Assembly: GCA_001970955.1 (NCBI GenBank)
Contig: MPUH01000246.1
Location: forward strand, 1 to 64,000
Direction: 5' to 3'
Source of the DNA: Stentor coeruleus
Lineage: Eukaryota > Ciliophora > Heterotrichea > Heterotrichida > Stentoridae
DNA: 64,000 bases
Shown here: piece after piece, positions 19,787-28,964 of the stretch
Layout of the letters: each line of letters begins with the position of its first letter
How positions within the stretch are numbered: position 1 is the first letter of the stretch
Notes under the pieces: generated by a model
Told to the model about the DNA's origin: nothing
The model's database searches: none
Seen by the model: the letters and a program-made list of their open reading frames with translations, nothing else
Made by a program: the position numbers and the translations under genes

Positions 19787-20260
19787 TTAAGCCTTACCAA
19801 GAATGCCTTCTAAGAACTCAGCTAAGCTTATTTGCCCATCACCGCTTTTGTCGAATTCACTTATAATATTTTCGACTTCATCTTCTGTTAGTTTTTCGTC
19901 ACCATAAAGAAGGACTTTTCGAAGCTCCTCGGCTTCAATATAGCCATTTCCATTTGCATCAAGTTTTGCGAACTGTTCGCGAAGAAGTTCATCAGTCGTA
20001 GTGAGAGTGTGAAGACAGTCTGTAAATAGCTTGGTGAATTCATCTCTATCCAAGGTTTCTGTTCCATCATTGTCATACTTATCCATAAGCTTTTGGATTT
20101 CTGCGTTAGTTGGATTAAGACCTAAGCCTCGAAGGCCACGAGCTAGTTCTTTGACGTCGATTGAATTGCTTTTGTTTTCGTCGATTACGTCGAATACGTC
20201 GTTAATATCTTGGATCTGCTCTTCAGTTAGAGATTCTTCTTCCATATATTTGTATACCAA
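19787..20260 (-). CDS. Four-EF-hand Ca2+-binding protein (calmodulin/centrin-like)
   Basis: 157 residues, ATG to TAA. Four EF-hand loops are visible: D27-E38 (DENKSNSIDVKE), D63-E74 (DNDGTETLDRDE), D101-E112 (DANGNGYIEAEE) and D137-E148 (DKSGDGQISLAE). All have the acidic residue at positions 1 and 12, so all four could bind Ca2+, though loop 2 is atypical at position 5 (Thr for Asp or Ser). The spacing gives two EF pairs with a linker as in calmodulin. The protein lacks the long basic N-tail of many centrins and differs from calmodulin in sequence, so it is best called a calmodulin-like protein. Ciliates have many, linked to contraction and ciliary control. A second ATG at residue 6 is an equally good start. 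Confidence 0.9.
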   Translation of the reverse strand: MVYKYMEEESLTEEQIQDINDVFDVIDENKSNSIDVKELARGLRGLGLNPTNAEIQKLMDKYDNDGTETLDRDEFTKLFTDCLHTLTTTDELLREQFAKLDANGNGYIEAEELRKVLLYGDEKLTEDEVENIISEFDKSGDGQISLAEFLEGILGKA

Positions 20261-21518
20261 TAATTTTGAAATTTAATTTAAACACTTTGGAATAGAAGGG
20301 TTGCTTTATGGGAAATTTTATTGGAGGATTAAAGCTGAATTGAAAGATTTTATAGTTGTAAAATGTGGATGGATAAAATAAATGAGAGGCTTTGGAGTTT
20401 TTGGTGTTTGAATTGGATATGTTAAACTGGTTTAATATGATGAATTAGAAGATTTTGGAAAGATTGTTTAGATATAAGATAATGGGTTATATAAAAAATT
20501 TGATTATAGATTGTATTATGATAATGCATTGTTTTTGGATTTCCCAAGGGTTCCAACTCTAATGAGCGATAATTAATTCAAAGAAGAAAAAAATCATAAA
20601 TCTTCATATAATTATATTGGATAGCCAAATAAATTTTTATAGAGTATATCATAAAAACTAATCTTGGCAGCATATTTATTCAAAATCTTCATTCTCTAAA
20701 CCAAATTCCTTAGAATGCACATATATCCCTAACTATATTGCAAAATTCTTTAAGAAATTGTACTACTTCAATAAAATTCTGAACAGTAAAATGAGATATT
20801 TGTCAATAATATTATAAATATTACTAATAGTAACTACTTATATCATTTTTGTTTATTGTTTTTACTTCAATAATTTCAATTAAAAAATTTAAGTTCTTGT
20901 ACCACTATTGCAATCCCATAACATTGAGCTATCAACCTTCCTAACAATTTTAAAGTTAATAGCAAGATGCAGATATGGATTAGATAAGATAAAATATAAA
21001 TAAAATTCTGGATTGTACTTTTACTGCCCTAGGCCATTTACTTTTTGGAATTTTTATCATATGGTAGAGTTCTAAATCTCATGGCGGCCCTGGAAGGCAT
21101 TGCGAAGATTCAAAGTTGAGATCTTTGCATAGAAATAATATCAAAGACGACTTTTTAGAGCCTATCACAATTTTTTCAGGATTATTTATAAATAAAAATT
21201 TATTTGTACACAACCTTAATCACAAATTACAATCTATGCCCTAAAAACTTAAATCCTTCAATTTATCCAAATGATTTTATCTAATTCGCAAGAAAACTAA
21301 AAAAAAAATTTTTTGCAAAAAGCACAAAAATTTTCCTATAAACTCATTATTTGCTTTCTGTTTATACAATATTTGCATCTAGTCCGAATTACAAGATTAA
21401 ATTAAAGTTTAGTTGCCTTTTACCTAGGCTTATAATATATTATTCTAACTTTTATAAATGGACTTAATTAATTTCTAGAAGTTATTCAAAAGTTCGAATA
21501 ATGTTAATATAAATAATT
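20261..21518. other. Long spacer with weak coding-like remnants
   Basis: 1.26 kb between divergent genes. Most is AT-rich and stop-laden. Two plus-strand stretches look coding-like: about 20710-20880 (lysine/tyrosine-rich, then a hydrophobic run like a membrane segment) and about 21078-21240, where 55 codons are open (beginning SHGGPGRHCEDSKL, ending at TAA). I cannot place either in a family and they do not share one frame. They may be another decayed gene. No RNA gene or repeat seen. Confidence 0.35.
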
Positions 21519-22181
21519 ATGATAAAAACTCCTGAAGAAAAATCTGCTAAGCCTAACAAGTTTATTCTGAGAGCATATGAGATGGTCAATAACCCAAAAT
21601 TCTCTGATGTTATATCCTGGACTGAAGCAGGATATTCATTTGCTATATCGGATATAGCCCAATTTACAGCGAAGGCACTTCCTGCATATTTCAAGCATAA
21701 GAACTTTTCTAGCTTTGTTCGACAGCTCAACATGTATGATTTCCATAAAGAGCGTGATACTGGAGATGCTCAAATATACGCTCATTCCAGCTTTATCAGA
21801 GGACACCCAGAGAAATTAAATGAAGTCCATCGTAAAACCACTGATAGTTTGACAGAAAATGTACCTTCCTCTGATCTTGAGAAAAAATACTTACTGATGA
21901 ATTCAAGACAGAAATCGCTTCAAGAAAAAGTTATTTCGCTTGAACGAAGCTATAAAGATGTATCGAATTATAACCAGCTTTTGATGACTCAGCTCATACA
22001 ATGCATGGATAGAGAACAAAAAGTCGAACAACTACTAATGGGATTTATTCAGCAAGTAAAAGAAATCCCATCCTCACTTGAGAGTTGTTATTTAAATGTA
22101 ATGGGATCAACAATTTCAAGGTCTGTAAATCCTCCATTCGCAGGGGATATGTCTCGCTTTGTCCAATTTAGCAATCAATAA
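21519..22181 (+). CDS. Heat-shock-factor-type DNA-binding protein
   Basis: 220 residues, ATG to TAA. Residues ~12-100 match the HSF DNA-binding domain: 'FILRAYEMVNNP', 'ISWTEAGYSFAI', 'LPAYFKHKNFSSFVRQLNMYDFHK'. The recognition helix (SSFVRQLNMY, ~64-73) is intact. Residues ~115-180 carry hydrophobic heptads consistent with the HR-A/B trimerisation coil. The protein is short compared with animal or yeast HSF and has no clear activation domain. It should bind inverted nGAAn repeats as a trimer. Whether it is the heat-shock regulator or one of several ciliate HSF-like factors cannot be told. The gene has a long, AT-rich upstream spacer. Confidence 0.92.
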   Translation: MIKTPEEKSAKPNKFILRAYEMVNNPKFSDVISWTEAGYSFAISDIAQFTAKALPAYFKHKNFSSFVRQLNMYDFHKERDTGDAQIYAHSSFIRGHPEKLNEVHRKTTDSLTENVPSSDLEKKYLLMNSRQKSLQEKVISLERSYKDVSNYNQLLMTQLIQCMDREQKVEQLLMGFIQQVKEIPSSLESCYLNVMGSTISRSVNPPFAGDMSRFVQFSNQ

Positions 22182-22898
22182 AATAGCTAAATAATTTATA
22201 TTATCTAATAAAATCTTTACAAGTCTTCAGCATTAGAAATTTATTTTGTCCTCAGATTGCTGTACTAAGCAAACATAAAGCATTTTCTCCATTATCCCAT
22301 AAATTTCTAGAATTTGGCAGTAGAAAAAATCTGTCATTATACTAAGAAAATATTAAATATTATAATTTTTGAATATTTTTAATTCACTCTTGCAATTTGA
22401 ATGCGAATTTTAAATTATTGTTTGGTTGAATGAGTTTAGGCACTTAAAAGTTGAATTTTTCGGATATTTTTGATAGGTTTTTATGCTTAATGGATTTTTT
22501 TGGGTATAAGAATTACTGTACTTACTGATGAAAATGGATTTCAATTATTCTGAATGAAAATTACATGATTCCATACTTTCAAGTATTTAGAATCATTATC
22601 ATAACCGAAATTGGCTTCGAAATAGGTTATCTATCATTAAAATATAATAAAATTTATTTTTGATCTAAAAATAAAAAACACATCAGTAATAATTATCTTT
22701 TTTGAAGCTCAATCAAAGATAAAATCCAGATTTTTATTTAAATACAATTTTCTTTATTTTAAAGTATCATCAATTTCTTGTACCCTCTACCAACTTAGAA
22801 TCATCACCAAAATTTATCAATCCATAATATGGTACTCTAATCCCACTATAAACTCTTAACCCATTATTTAGTAACCCTATACTATATTAATGAAAACT
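22182..22898. other. Convergent spacer, mostly featureless
   Basis: 717 bp between the stops of the HSF-type gene (plus) and the spliced gene at 22899 (minus). A 34-codon minus-strand frame near 22235-22340 (MTDFFYCQILEIYG...) looks slightly coding-like but is isolated. Otherwise AT-rich; nothing else seen. Confidence 0.4.
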
Positions 22899-24074
22899 TT
22901 AATTGCTAAGTTCAGATTCGCTTGAAAGACTTGCATACCTTTGAAGCCTCTCAATGTATTCTTTATTTTTCATGCAATTCTTAACAAGCTCAATTATTTG
23001 CGAATCCAATTCATTAATTTCCTTCTCTAACGCTAAAACGCATGCTGTCAAGTCATTATTCTTACTCTTCGTTTGCCCCGATGATTTTCTCTTACAATAC
23101 TTTTTCTTAGGTATTGTAGGATCTCTAACACTATTTGCCACTAATTCATCTAAAAACACCTTTTCTTCACTTTCTAAAGCTTTCCCATAAAAAACTACAG
23201 ACTGTGTAGGAAAAAAGTGTATTTCGTCTACAGAATTATAACAATTTGTCAAATCTTGTACCTCTTCTTTATCATCTTCTGAGTTTTCGCCTTTAAGGAT
23301 ATACTTACATGACAAAGCCCCAAGATTATAAACATTGACAAATTGTCCACAATAGCCACATTTTAAATCCACCAACGGCCATTGAAAAATTACACATATA
23401 TTATTCCCAATATACCCGTATACAGTTTCTCTATAATATCTACAGTTATTACTGTTGCAGTCAAACTCAAGATAAAGTCCTGGAAGCTTGGGGACTTCGA
23501 CAATTTGGAGGATATAAAGTTTCTGAGGAGGTATGTCATATGAAGGGATTAAAAAGGTCTTTTTTTTGTATTCAATAAACGTCTTAACTTCAATTGTGCT
23601 TAGAATAAACTGCAAAAAGTATCTTGTGTGCTCATCTTCGGTAGATTTTGTAAGGATTTTGAGGTAGATATTTTCTGTCCAAAACCAAATTAAGTCTCTG
23701 AATTGCTTTTTGGACAAAAGCTTGTCGAGAAAATCATAAGACATGGATTTATATCGCATAGCAGAATTCTGGTTGTCAGGGCTAAGACTTTTAACCCATT
23801 CCCAAAACATGACTTTGCGAGGATTTGGTTCTGGAATTTTGAAGACCCATGAAAAAAAAAGCCGCAGAATTTTTTTGCGTTGATTTTCTTTACCTTTCGG
23901 ATTTAATTTGCTTAGAAGGTTTTTTTCCATAAGCCTTTTTTCTATGCTGAATACTTCTTACGCTTGAGCTTTAGTCCTAGGAAGAATTCTATAATAATGC
24001 CCCTTATGCCCAGCCTGACCTTTATTCACAGAATTTTTCCCCTTTTCCTTAGTTTTTTGTACTTTAAATTTCAT
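22899..24074 (-). CDS. Spliced protein with Cys pair and aromatic-rich N-half, function unknown
   Basis: Two exons, complement(23962..24074) and complement(22899..23946), are joined across a 15-nt intron at 23947-23961 (GTAAGAAGTATTCAG on the coding strand). The result is 386 residues ending in TAA. The first exon gives MKFKVQKTKEKGKNS and a basic, Gly/His-containing start. Without it the frame could be read only from an internal Met. The N-half is rich in Trp, Phe and Arg (FFSWVFKIPEP, MFWEWVKSL, LIWFWTENI). The middle is predicted strands and includes CNSNNC and CGYC-type pairs, possibly a small metal site. The C-end is a short coiled coil after a KKKYCKRKS basic patch. I do not recognise a family. 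Confidence 0.72.
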
Positions 24075-25553
24075 GTTTATACATCATGAAGTGCATATGG
24101 AAACTTTTTGTAAAATCATATTGACTAGAGGATTTTTTTACATAAAAAAACTACACATGCACTAGTTTTTATGTTAAGATAAAGAAATTTTTGCTAGGGT
24201 AAGAAAAAAAAACGATTACTTGGAACTTTTATTAAGATTATTAAGTGACTAAATTGATTAGAGGAATAATTTTGTTCCTGAGTTAATATCAGGAGTTTGG
24301 TCAAATCCTTGGATAAAGTTTGAGCTTATACTAGGTATTGTATCTTGGATAAGAGAGACCTACCTTTTCGTTGTCTTTCAGGTTTTCTATTGAAAAATAG
24401 TTATTATTTAATTTAGTTTGTTTCGATGGTGTTTTTTGTATGTGATTGGGTTTTTAGTTTTAATTTGATATAAACTACTGCTATTTTTTTGGGGGAAAAT
24501 ATTTGCAATGCATTAAAAATCNGCTATTTTTTCATTTACTGCAACTTGATAGCATATAAGCATCTGTTTTGGATATTTTTTATGCTCAGTAAAATTTAGA
24601 AATAAAGTGATGTTGTGTGTTGCTGAAATAGTTAGAAAATGCAAGGAGATGCTGGAAAACAATAAAATTCCAATAATTAAGATTGTTAGGGAGATTTCAT
24701 GCTTATAATTTTTTATTATAATAAAAGTTAAATTTTGTATTTGTAATTTCTTCCATGTTTATCTTTCAAACTTATAATATTTTTTTGAATGATATCCTAT
24801 TTAGCACTTACAATTAATTACAGTATTGAAAATTCACATATTGCAATAATCAGTTGCAATATTGTCTTATAGTAAATATAAAAATTCAAGCGCCATTATA
24901 AATATTTTCCTGAAATTATTAATGCAAGCACTATATCAAGAATATAATATTTAGGTTTGATTCAATTTATATTAAAACTAATATTTTTGTTAATTCCAGA
25001 AGTATTACTCGGATGTTAGGTCATTTTTAACTTTCTGAATAATTGTTAAATTTATTTATAAACATATAAGCTAAGGTTTTTTTATTTGAAATCATATATG
25101 ACTACTCAAGTTTTTAGATATCTTAACTTTGAAGCCTACTTGCTAACTCTAAATAAAAATGTAATATTTTATAGTTTTTTATCTAAACTAGTGCCTTTCT
25201 CATGAAATATTCAAATATATTTTCATATAGCTCTTTAACTACCCTTTTCAAATAAGCATATCTTCTTATATAATAATAACCAAACTCAAACTGTAAATAT
25301 TTAAAAAAAAACTATCGAATTGTCTATCAAAAATTTTCGGTTAGCATTAATGTCATAAACAAAACATAAAAAATTATCCCTTACTTGCTATTATAAAGCC
25401 TTATCTTCCTTTTAATAAAAAATCAATAAAATTTCTTTCTCTTAAAAGCATTAAATCACTAATCTTTCCACAGCAAATAACTTTAGCTATCATTCTTTTG
25501 ACCATATTGATTATAGCATATTCTTCCTATGAATGCAAATCTGACCATAAATA
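24075..25553. other. Long divergent spacer with coding-like remnants and one N
   Basis: 1.48 kb between a minus-strand gene and a plus-strand gene. On the minus strand, about 24250-24465, 41 open codons (ending KVGLSYPRYNT) and then an adjacent frame of 33 codons (SLIQDTIPSISSNFIQGF...) look like the tail of a decayed gene. The plus strand of the same stretch is also open for ~40 codons, so strand choice is uncertain. About 24590-24690 plus (EIVRKCKEMLENNKIPIIKI) is also coding-like. An N at 24522 has only a ~10-bp match on both sides. The last 700 bp show nothing. Confidence 0.35.
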
Positions 25554-28500
25554 ATGAATAAATTGCATTCAAAGCATCTTGCGAACAAAGTAAATTCATA
25601 CAATTCTCAATACGGTGTAGACCAAACAAAGCCTCCAGAACTCCTCACAGATATGGAAAGCCAAATCCTTCGAATCCAATCGCAATTTCAATCAGAAGTC
25701 CCTCTTAAAACTACAATCCCTATAGCTCCTGAGTTCTTTGCAGTCTCTCCAACTCATATCTTCCTATCAAATTCTAGTGGAGACATCTGCTTATTAGAAC
25801 AGGAAACAAAAAACGTAATAAAATTTACTATTAACTGCAGCATATCCTCAATGAGCTTCTGTGAAATGTCGAATTCCCTTTATATATCTGGCGATGGCTT
25901 GTATTCTATCAACATTTCTAAGCAAGATATAGAAACCCAAATCCTTGAAAACGTGAATTTCTGTCGTTTTTTTAAAGGTGTTGGATATTTATGCCAATCA
26001 GGATTGATCAGTAAACTTAACACTTTATCAAGTTCCCCTGAGATTCTTTATGAGCATTACAATGCTTCAGCTTTAGATATCTCATCCACTGCACTTGCAT
26101 CTCTAGCCCCATATAAACTTATGGTTTTTATTGATAAAGTAGTTTTTGAATATGAAAATTTTGATAGCTCAGCATCAAATATTAAAGTCTCTGACACTTA
26201 TATTGCTATTGGTGGTCAGTTTAATTATATTTTGCTTATTAAAATAGGCAGTTGGGAAATTCAAAACATTTGTAATGCAAACTATAATATTAGGTATGGG
26301 TCTATTGATATTAATAGCCAATTTGGACTAATGATTGCTGTAAGTGATCAAGGTGTTATTGCTTATGATATTAAAACTGATAGAATACCTTTTTCAGTAT
26401 ACCCAAGACATATGAAATATCCAATATGTGGGTTTTTATCAAGTGACAAATTTTTTTCTTGTTCAGATAATATGAAGTTAAAAATATTTCAAACACCATT
26501 GTTGGAAGATGGGGCAATAATTAAAGATATTCAAATGATGAAAGATTGTGTTATAGTGGATAATAAAGCTGTGGCTTTTAATGAAAAGTGTGTTTATAAC
26601 TTAAGCTTAGTAGACGGCCATTCAGAGTTGGTCTACATGTGTGATGAAGATGAAAAAATAGATTTTGGAGGTTCTACTGGCAGCGAATTATATTTAGTTA
26701 TGGGTTCGCGCTTTAAAATATTATCAAGTTCATTTTCATTAATTCAATCTTGGCGCTTTGATAGCCAAATTATCATTGCTGAGAATTTACCGACTGGGTT
26801 CGCTTTAGTCATTGATATGAATGTAAAAATCCTTGATAGTTCTTCTCACGTTCTTCATGAGTGGACTGTTATCAAAGATAAAATAACCGCATCATGCACA
26901 TCAGATCAAGCTCTTTACCTTGCTAGCTCAGGTGGGATGATTAGAGCTTACTCATTCAATAATTACACTGAGCAAGTTACTTTTTATACTCATAAACCTT
27001 ATATTAAAGTATTAGCTCATTTGCAAGCACATAATTATTTACTTATTTCAACTACTGATAATTATATTTACATATGGGATATGAAAAGTGTGCAATACCT
27101 TTTTGCAATCTATAACCGCTTATGCAATAAAATCATCCCAAGTTTTGATTCATATCATTTTTATGTTCAATCATTTGATTCAAAAATTGAAATCTGGGAC
27201 GCAAATGATTTCTGTATACATTCAACCATATCTGTGCCGTCCGATGTAACAGCATTTGGCTTAAGTTTAACTGAAGATTTAATAATAGCTGGGAGTAAGG
27301 AAATGGTGTTTTTGCTAAATAATCCTTTAACCTGCAAGAAAATTCAACCATTTGGCAGAAACCAGAATACAGCTTATTTGTTTAAGAAATTTTTTTTAAG
27401 TTTATTTAAAAACGCTTCAGTAGAAAAAGCAAGCAATTATACAGATTGGCTCATATCTCCATATCAAATTTGTTTCTCAACAATGATAGCGTATTTCAAC
27501 AAAATCGAAATCCTAAAAAATTGCGCTCGAGATATATCTTTACACCCAGGTACCTCATCTGATACAATAGTTTCTATCTGTTTGAATAAAAATTTTATAG
27601 ACAGTCTTGAAAGTATATTTAAGTCATTCAAAACCAAAATTAAAAACAACCCTTTTTGTTTTTATTACCTTGAAAAGTCCTTATTAGAGCTAAACAAAAA
27701 ATCAGTCCCCTGTCTTCACAAGCTTTATGGTATAGCGATGGGCAATTCCTTTTTAGGAACTTTGCCGAAATTTTGTATTGATGATAGCTATTTGCCTATC
27801 GAAATAGAGAGTGAAAGCATAATTATTGAACCAAGTCGCTTTATGCCTTTAGAAAATTATGCATCCTTAGGAAGATCAATAAAATTTACTCAAACATTTG
27901 TGAAAATAAACCTAAATCTTGGCTCACAAGAAAGTATTGATTTTATGGAAAGCCTTATAATCTGTGAAAACAAGCTTATTATCAAAACTGAACTTATACA
28001 AACTATTCTCAATAACAAATGGAAACGAATTAAAATCCTCATAATGATTCAATCTTTAATTTATGTTGTTTACATAGTAGCATTAGCCATGTTCTCAACA
28101 ACTTACTTTAATGGGAATTTCCTTATATTCCCATTTGTTATAAGCCAGTTACTCTTGATTTATGAGGTTTTCCAAATGATTCCAGGACCATTGAACTATT
28201 TACAAGATATTTGGAATATCATTGACCTATCTCGAGCAGCTCTTTTTATAGCATACAGCATAGAATTCTGGCAAAATAATGATGGGAATAGAGAAATGCT
28301 ATCAATAATAGTTTTCTTAACTTGGATACGAGGAATTACATACTTTCGTATTTTCGACTCAACAAGGTATTATGTGAATTTACTTTTTGTAGTCATAAAA
28401 GACATGATAGCATTTTTCATTATATTTTTCTATTCAATTGTAGGTTTTGGTCTTGTTTTCTTTGCTTTTGATGAAGAATCTGACTATTTTGACTACTTAA

Positions 28501-28958
28501 CTGGAACTTTTAACCTGAGTTTTGGGGATATCAACACTGATGGCTACAACAAACTTCAGTGGCTATACTACTTCTTTTTTATGGTCTTAAATCCTATTGT
28601 TGAGCTGAATTTGCTTATATCAATAATGTCAGATACGTACTCTCGTGTTCAAGAAAACCTCGAAATTGCTGATTCTTTAGGTCTGTGTTCTTTGATAATT
28701 GAAATTGAAAGGCTCTTTTTCTGGCGAAGGAGGCTTAATAATAAATCTTACATCCATAAATGCGATATTGAAAGATTTGTTGCACAGGAAAATACTGAAT
28801 CTTCACAAATTAAAGATTTAAAAAGAACTGTAAAAGACATAGCCTTAAAAATTACTCAACAAAACGATAATCTAGCTAGGACAATTGAAGGTCTTAAATC
28901 TTCTCAATTCAACACCTATAATACATTACTAGAAATGAAAAGACAACATTTTAAGTAG
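25554..28958 (+). CDS. WD40-like propeller fused to TRP-type six-helix ion channel
   Basis: 1,134 residues, ATG to TAG. Residues ~60-620 form a series of short beta-strand repeats with WD40-like turns (for example 'ISTTDNYIYIWDMKS' and 'DSKIEIWDANDF'), suggesting one or two beta-propellers. After a helical linker, six hydrophobic segments lie between about residues 825 and 1035. A loop with 'FNLSFGDINTDG' precedes the last, which ends 'ELNLLISIMSDTYSRVQ'. That ending is the hallmark of the S6 helix and TRP-box region in TRP/polycystin-type channels (NLLIAIMxxT). The C-tail is a coiled coil. It is probably a cation channel in the plasma or ciliary membrane with a cytosolic propeller for protein contacts. 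The selectivity filter is not clearly typed, so ion preference is unknown. The stop lies 6 bp from that of the kinesin-1 gene. Confidence 0.85.
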   Translation: MNKLHSKHLANKVNSYNSQYGVDQTKPPELLTDMESQILRIQSQFQSEVPLKTTIPIAPEFFAVSPTHIFLSNSSGDICLLEQETKNVIKFTINCSISSMSFCEMSNSLYISGDGLYSINISKQDIETQILENVNFCRFFKGVGYLCQSGLISKLNTLSSSPEILYEHYNASALDISSTALASLAPYKLMVFIDKVVFEYENFDSSASNIKVSDTYIAIGGQFNYILLIKIGSWEIQNICNANYNIRYGSIDINSQFGLMIAVSDQGVIAYDIKTDRIPFSVYPRHMKYPICGFLSSDKFFSCSDNMKLKIFQTPLLEDGAIIKDIQMMKDCVIVDNKAVAFNEKCVYNLSLVDGHSELVYMCDEDEKIDFGGSTGSELYLVMGSRFKILSSSFSLIQSWRFDSQIIIAENLPTGFALVIDMNVKILDSSSHVLHEWTVIKDKITASCTSDQALYLASSGGMIRAYSFNNYTEQVTFYTHKPYIKVLAHLQAHNYLLISTTDNYIYIWDMKSVQYLFAIYNRLCNKIIPSFDSYHFYVQSFDSKIEIWDANDFCIHSTISVPSDVTAFGLSLTEDLIIAGSKEMVFLLNNPLTCKKIQPFGRNQNTAYLFKKFFLSLFKNASVEKASNYTDWLISPYQICFSTMIAYFNKIEILKNCARDISLHPGTSSDTIVSICLNKNFIDSLESIFKSFKTKIKNNPFCFYYLEKSLLELNKKSVPCLHKLYGIAMGNSFLGTLPKFCIDDSYLPIEIESESIIIEPSRFMPLENYASLGRSIKFTQTFVKINLNLGSQESIDFMESLIICENKLIIKTELIQTILNNKWKRIKILIMIQSLIYVVYIVALAMFSTTYFNGNFLIFPFVISQLLLIYEVFQMIPGPLNYLQDIWNIIDLSRAALFIAYSIEFWQNNDGNREMLSIIVFLTWIRGITYFRIFDSTRYYVNLLFVVIKDMIAFFIIFFYSIVGFGLVFFAFDEESDYFDYLTGTFNLSFGDINTDGYNKLQWLYYFFFMVLNPIVELNLLISIMSDTYSRVQENLEIADSLGLCSLIIEIERLFFWRRRLNNKSYIHKCDIERFVAQENTESSQIKDLKRTVKDIALKITQQNDNLARTIEGLKSSQFNTYNTLLEMKRQHFK

Positions 28959-28964
28959 TAGTAT

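Noticed and set aside
24475-24535. N at 24522 as a third scaffold duplication
   Set aside because: Only about 10 bp match on each side, within a T-rich run; not enough to claim a duplicated contig end.
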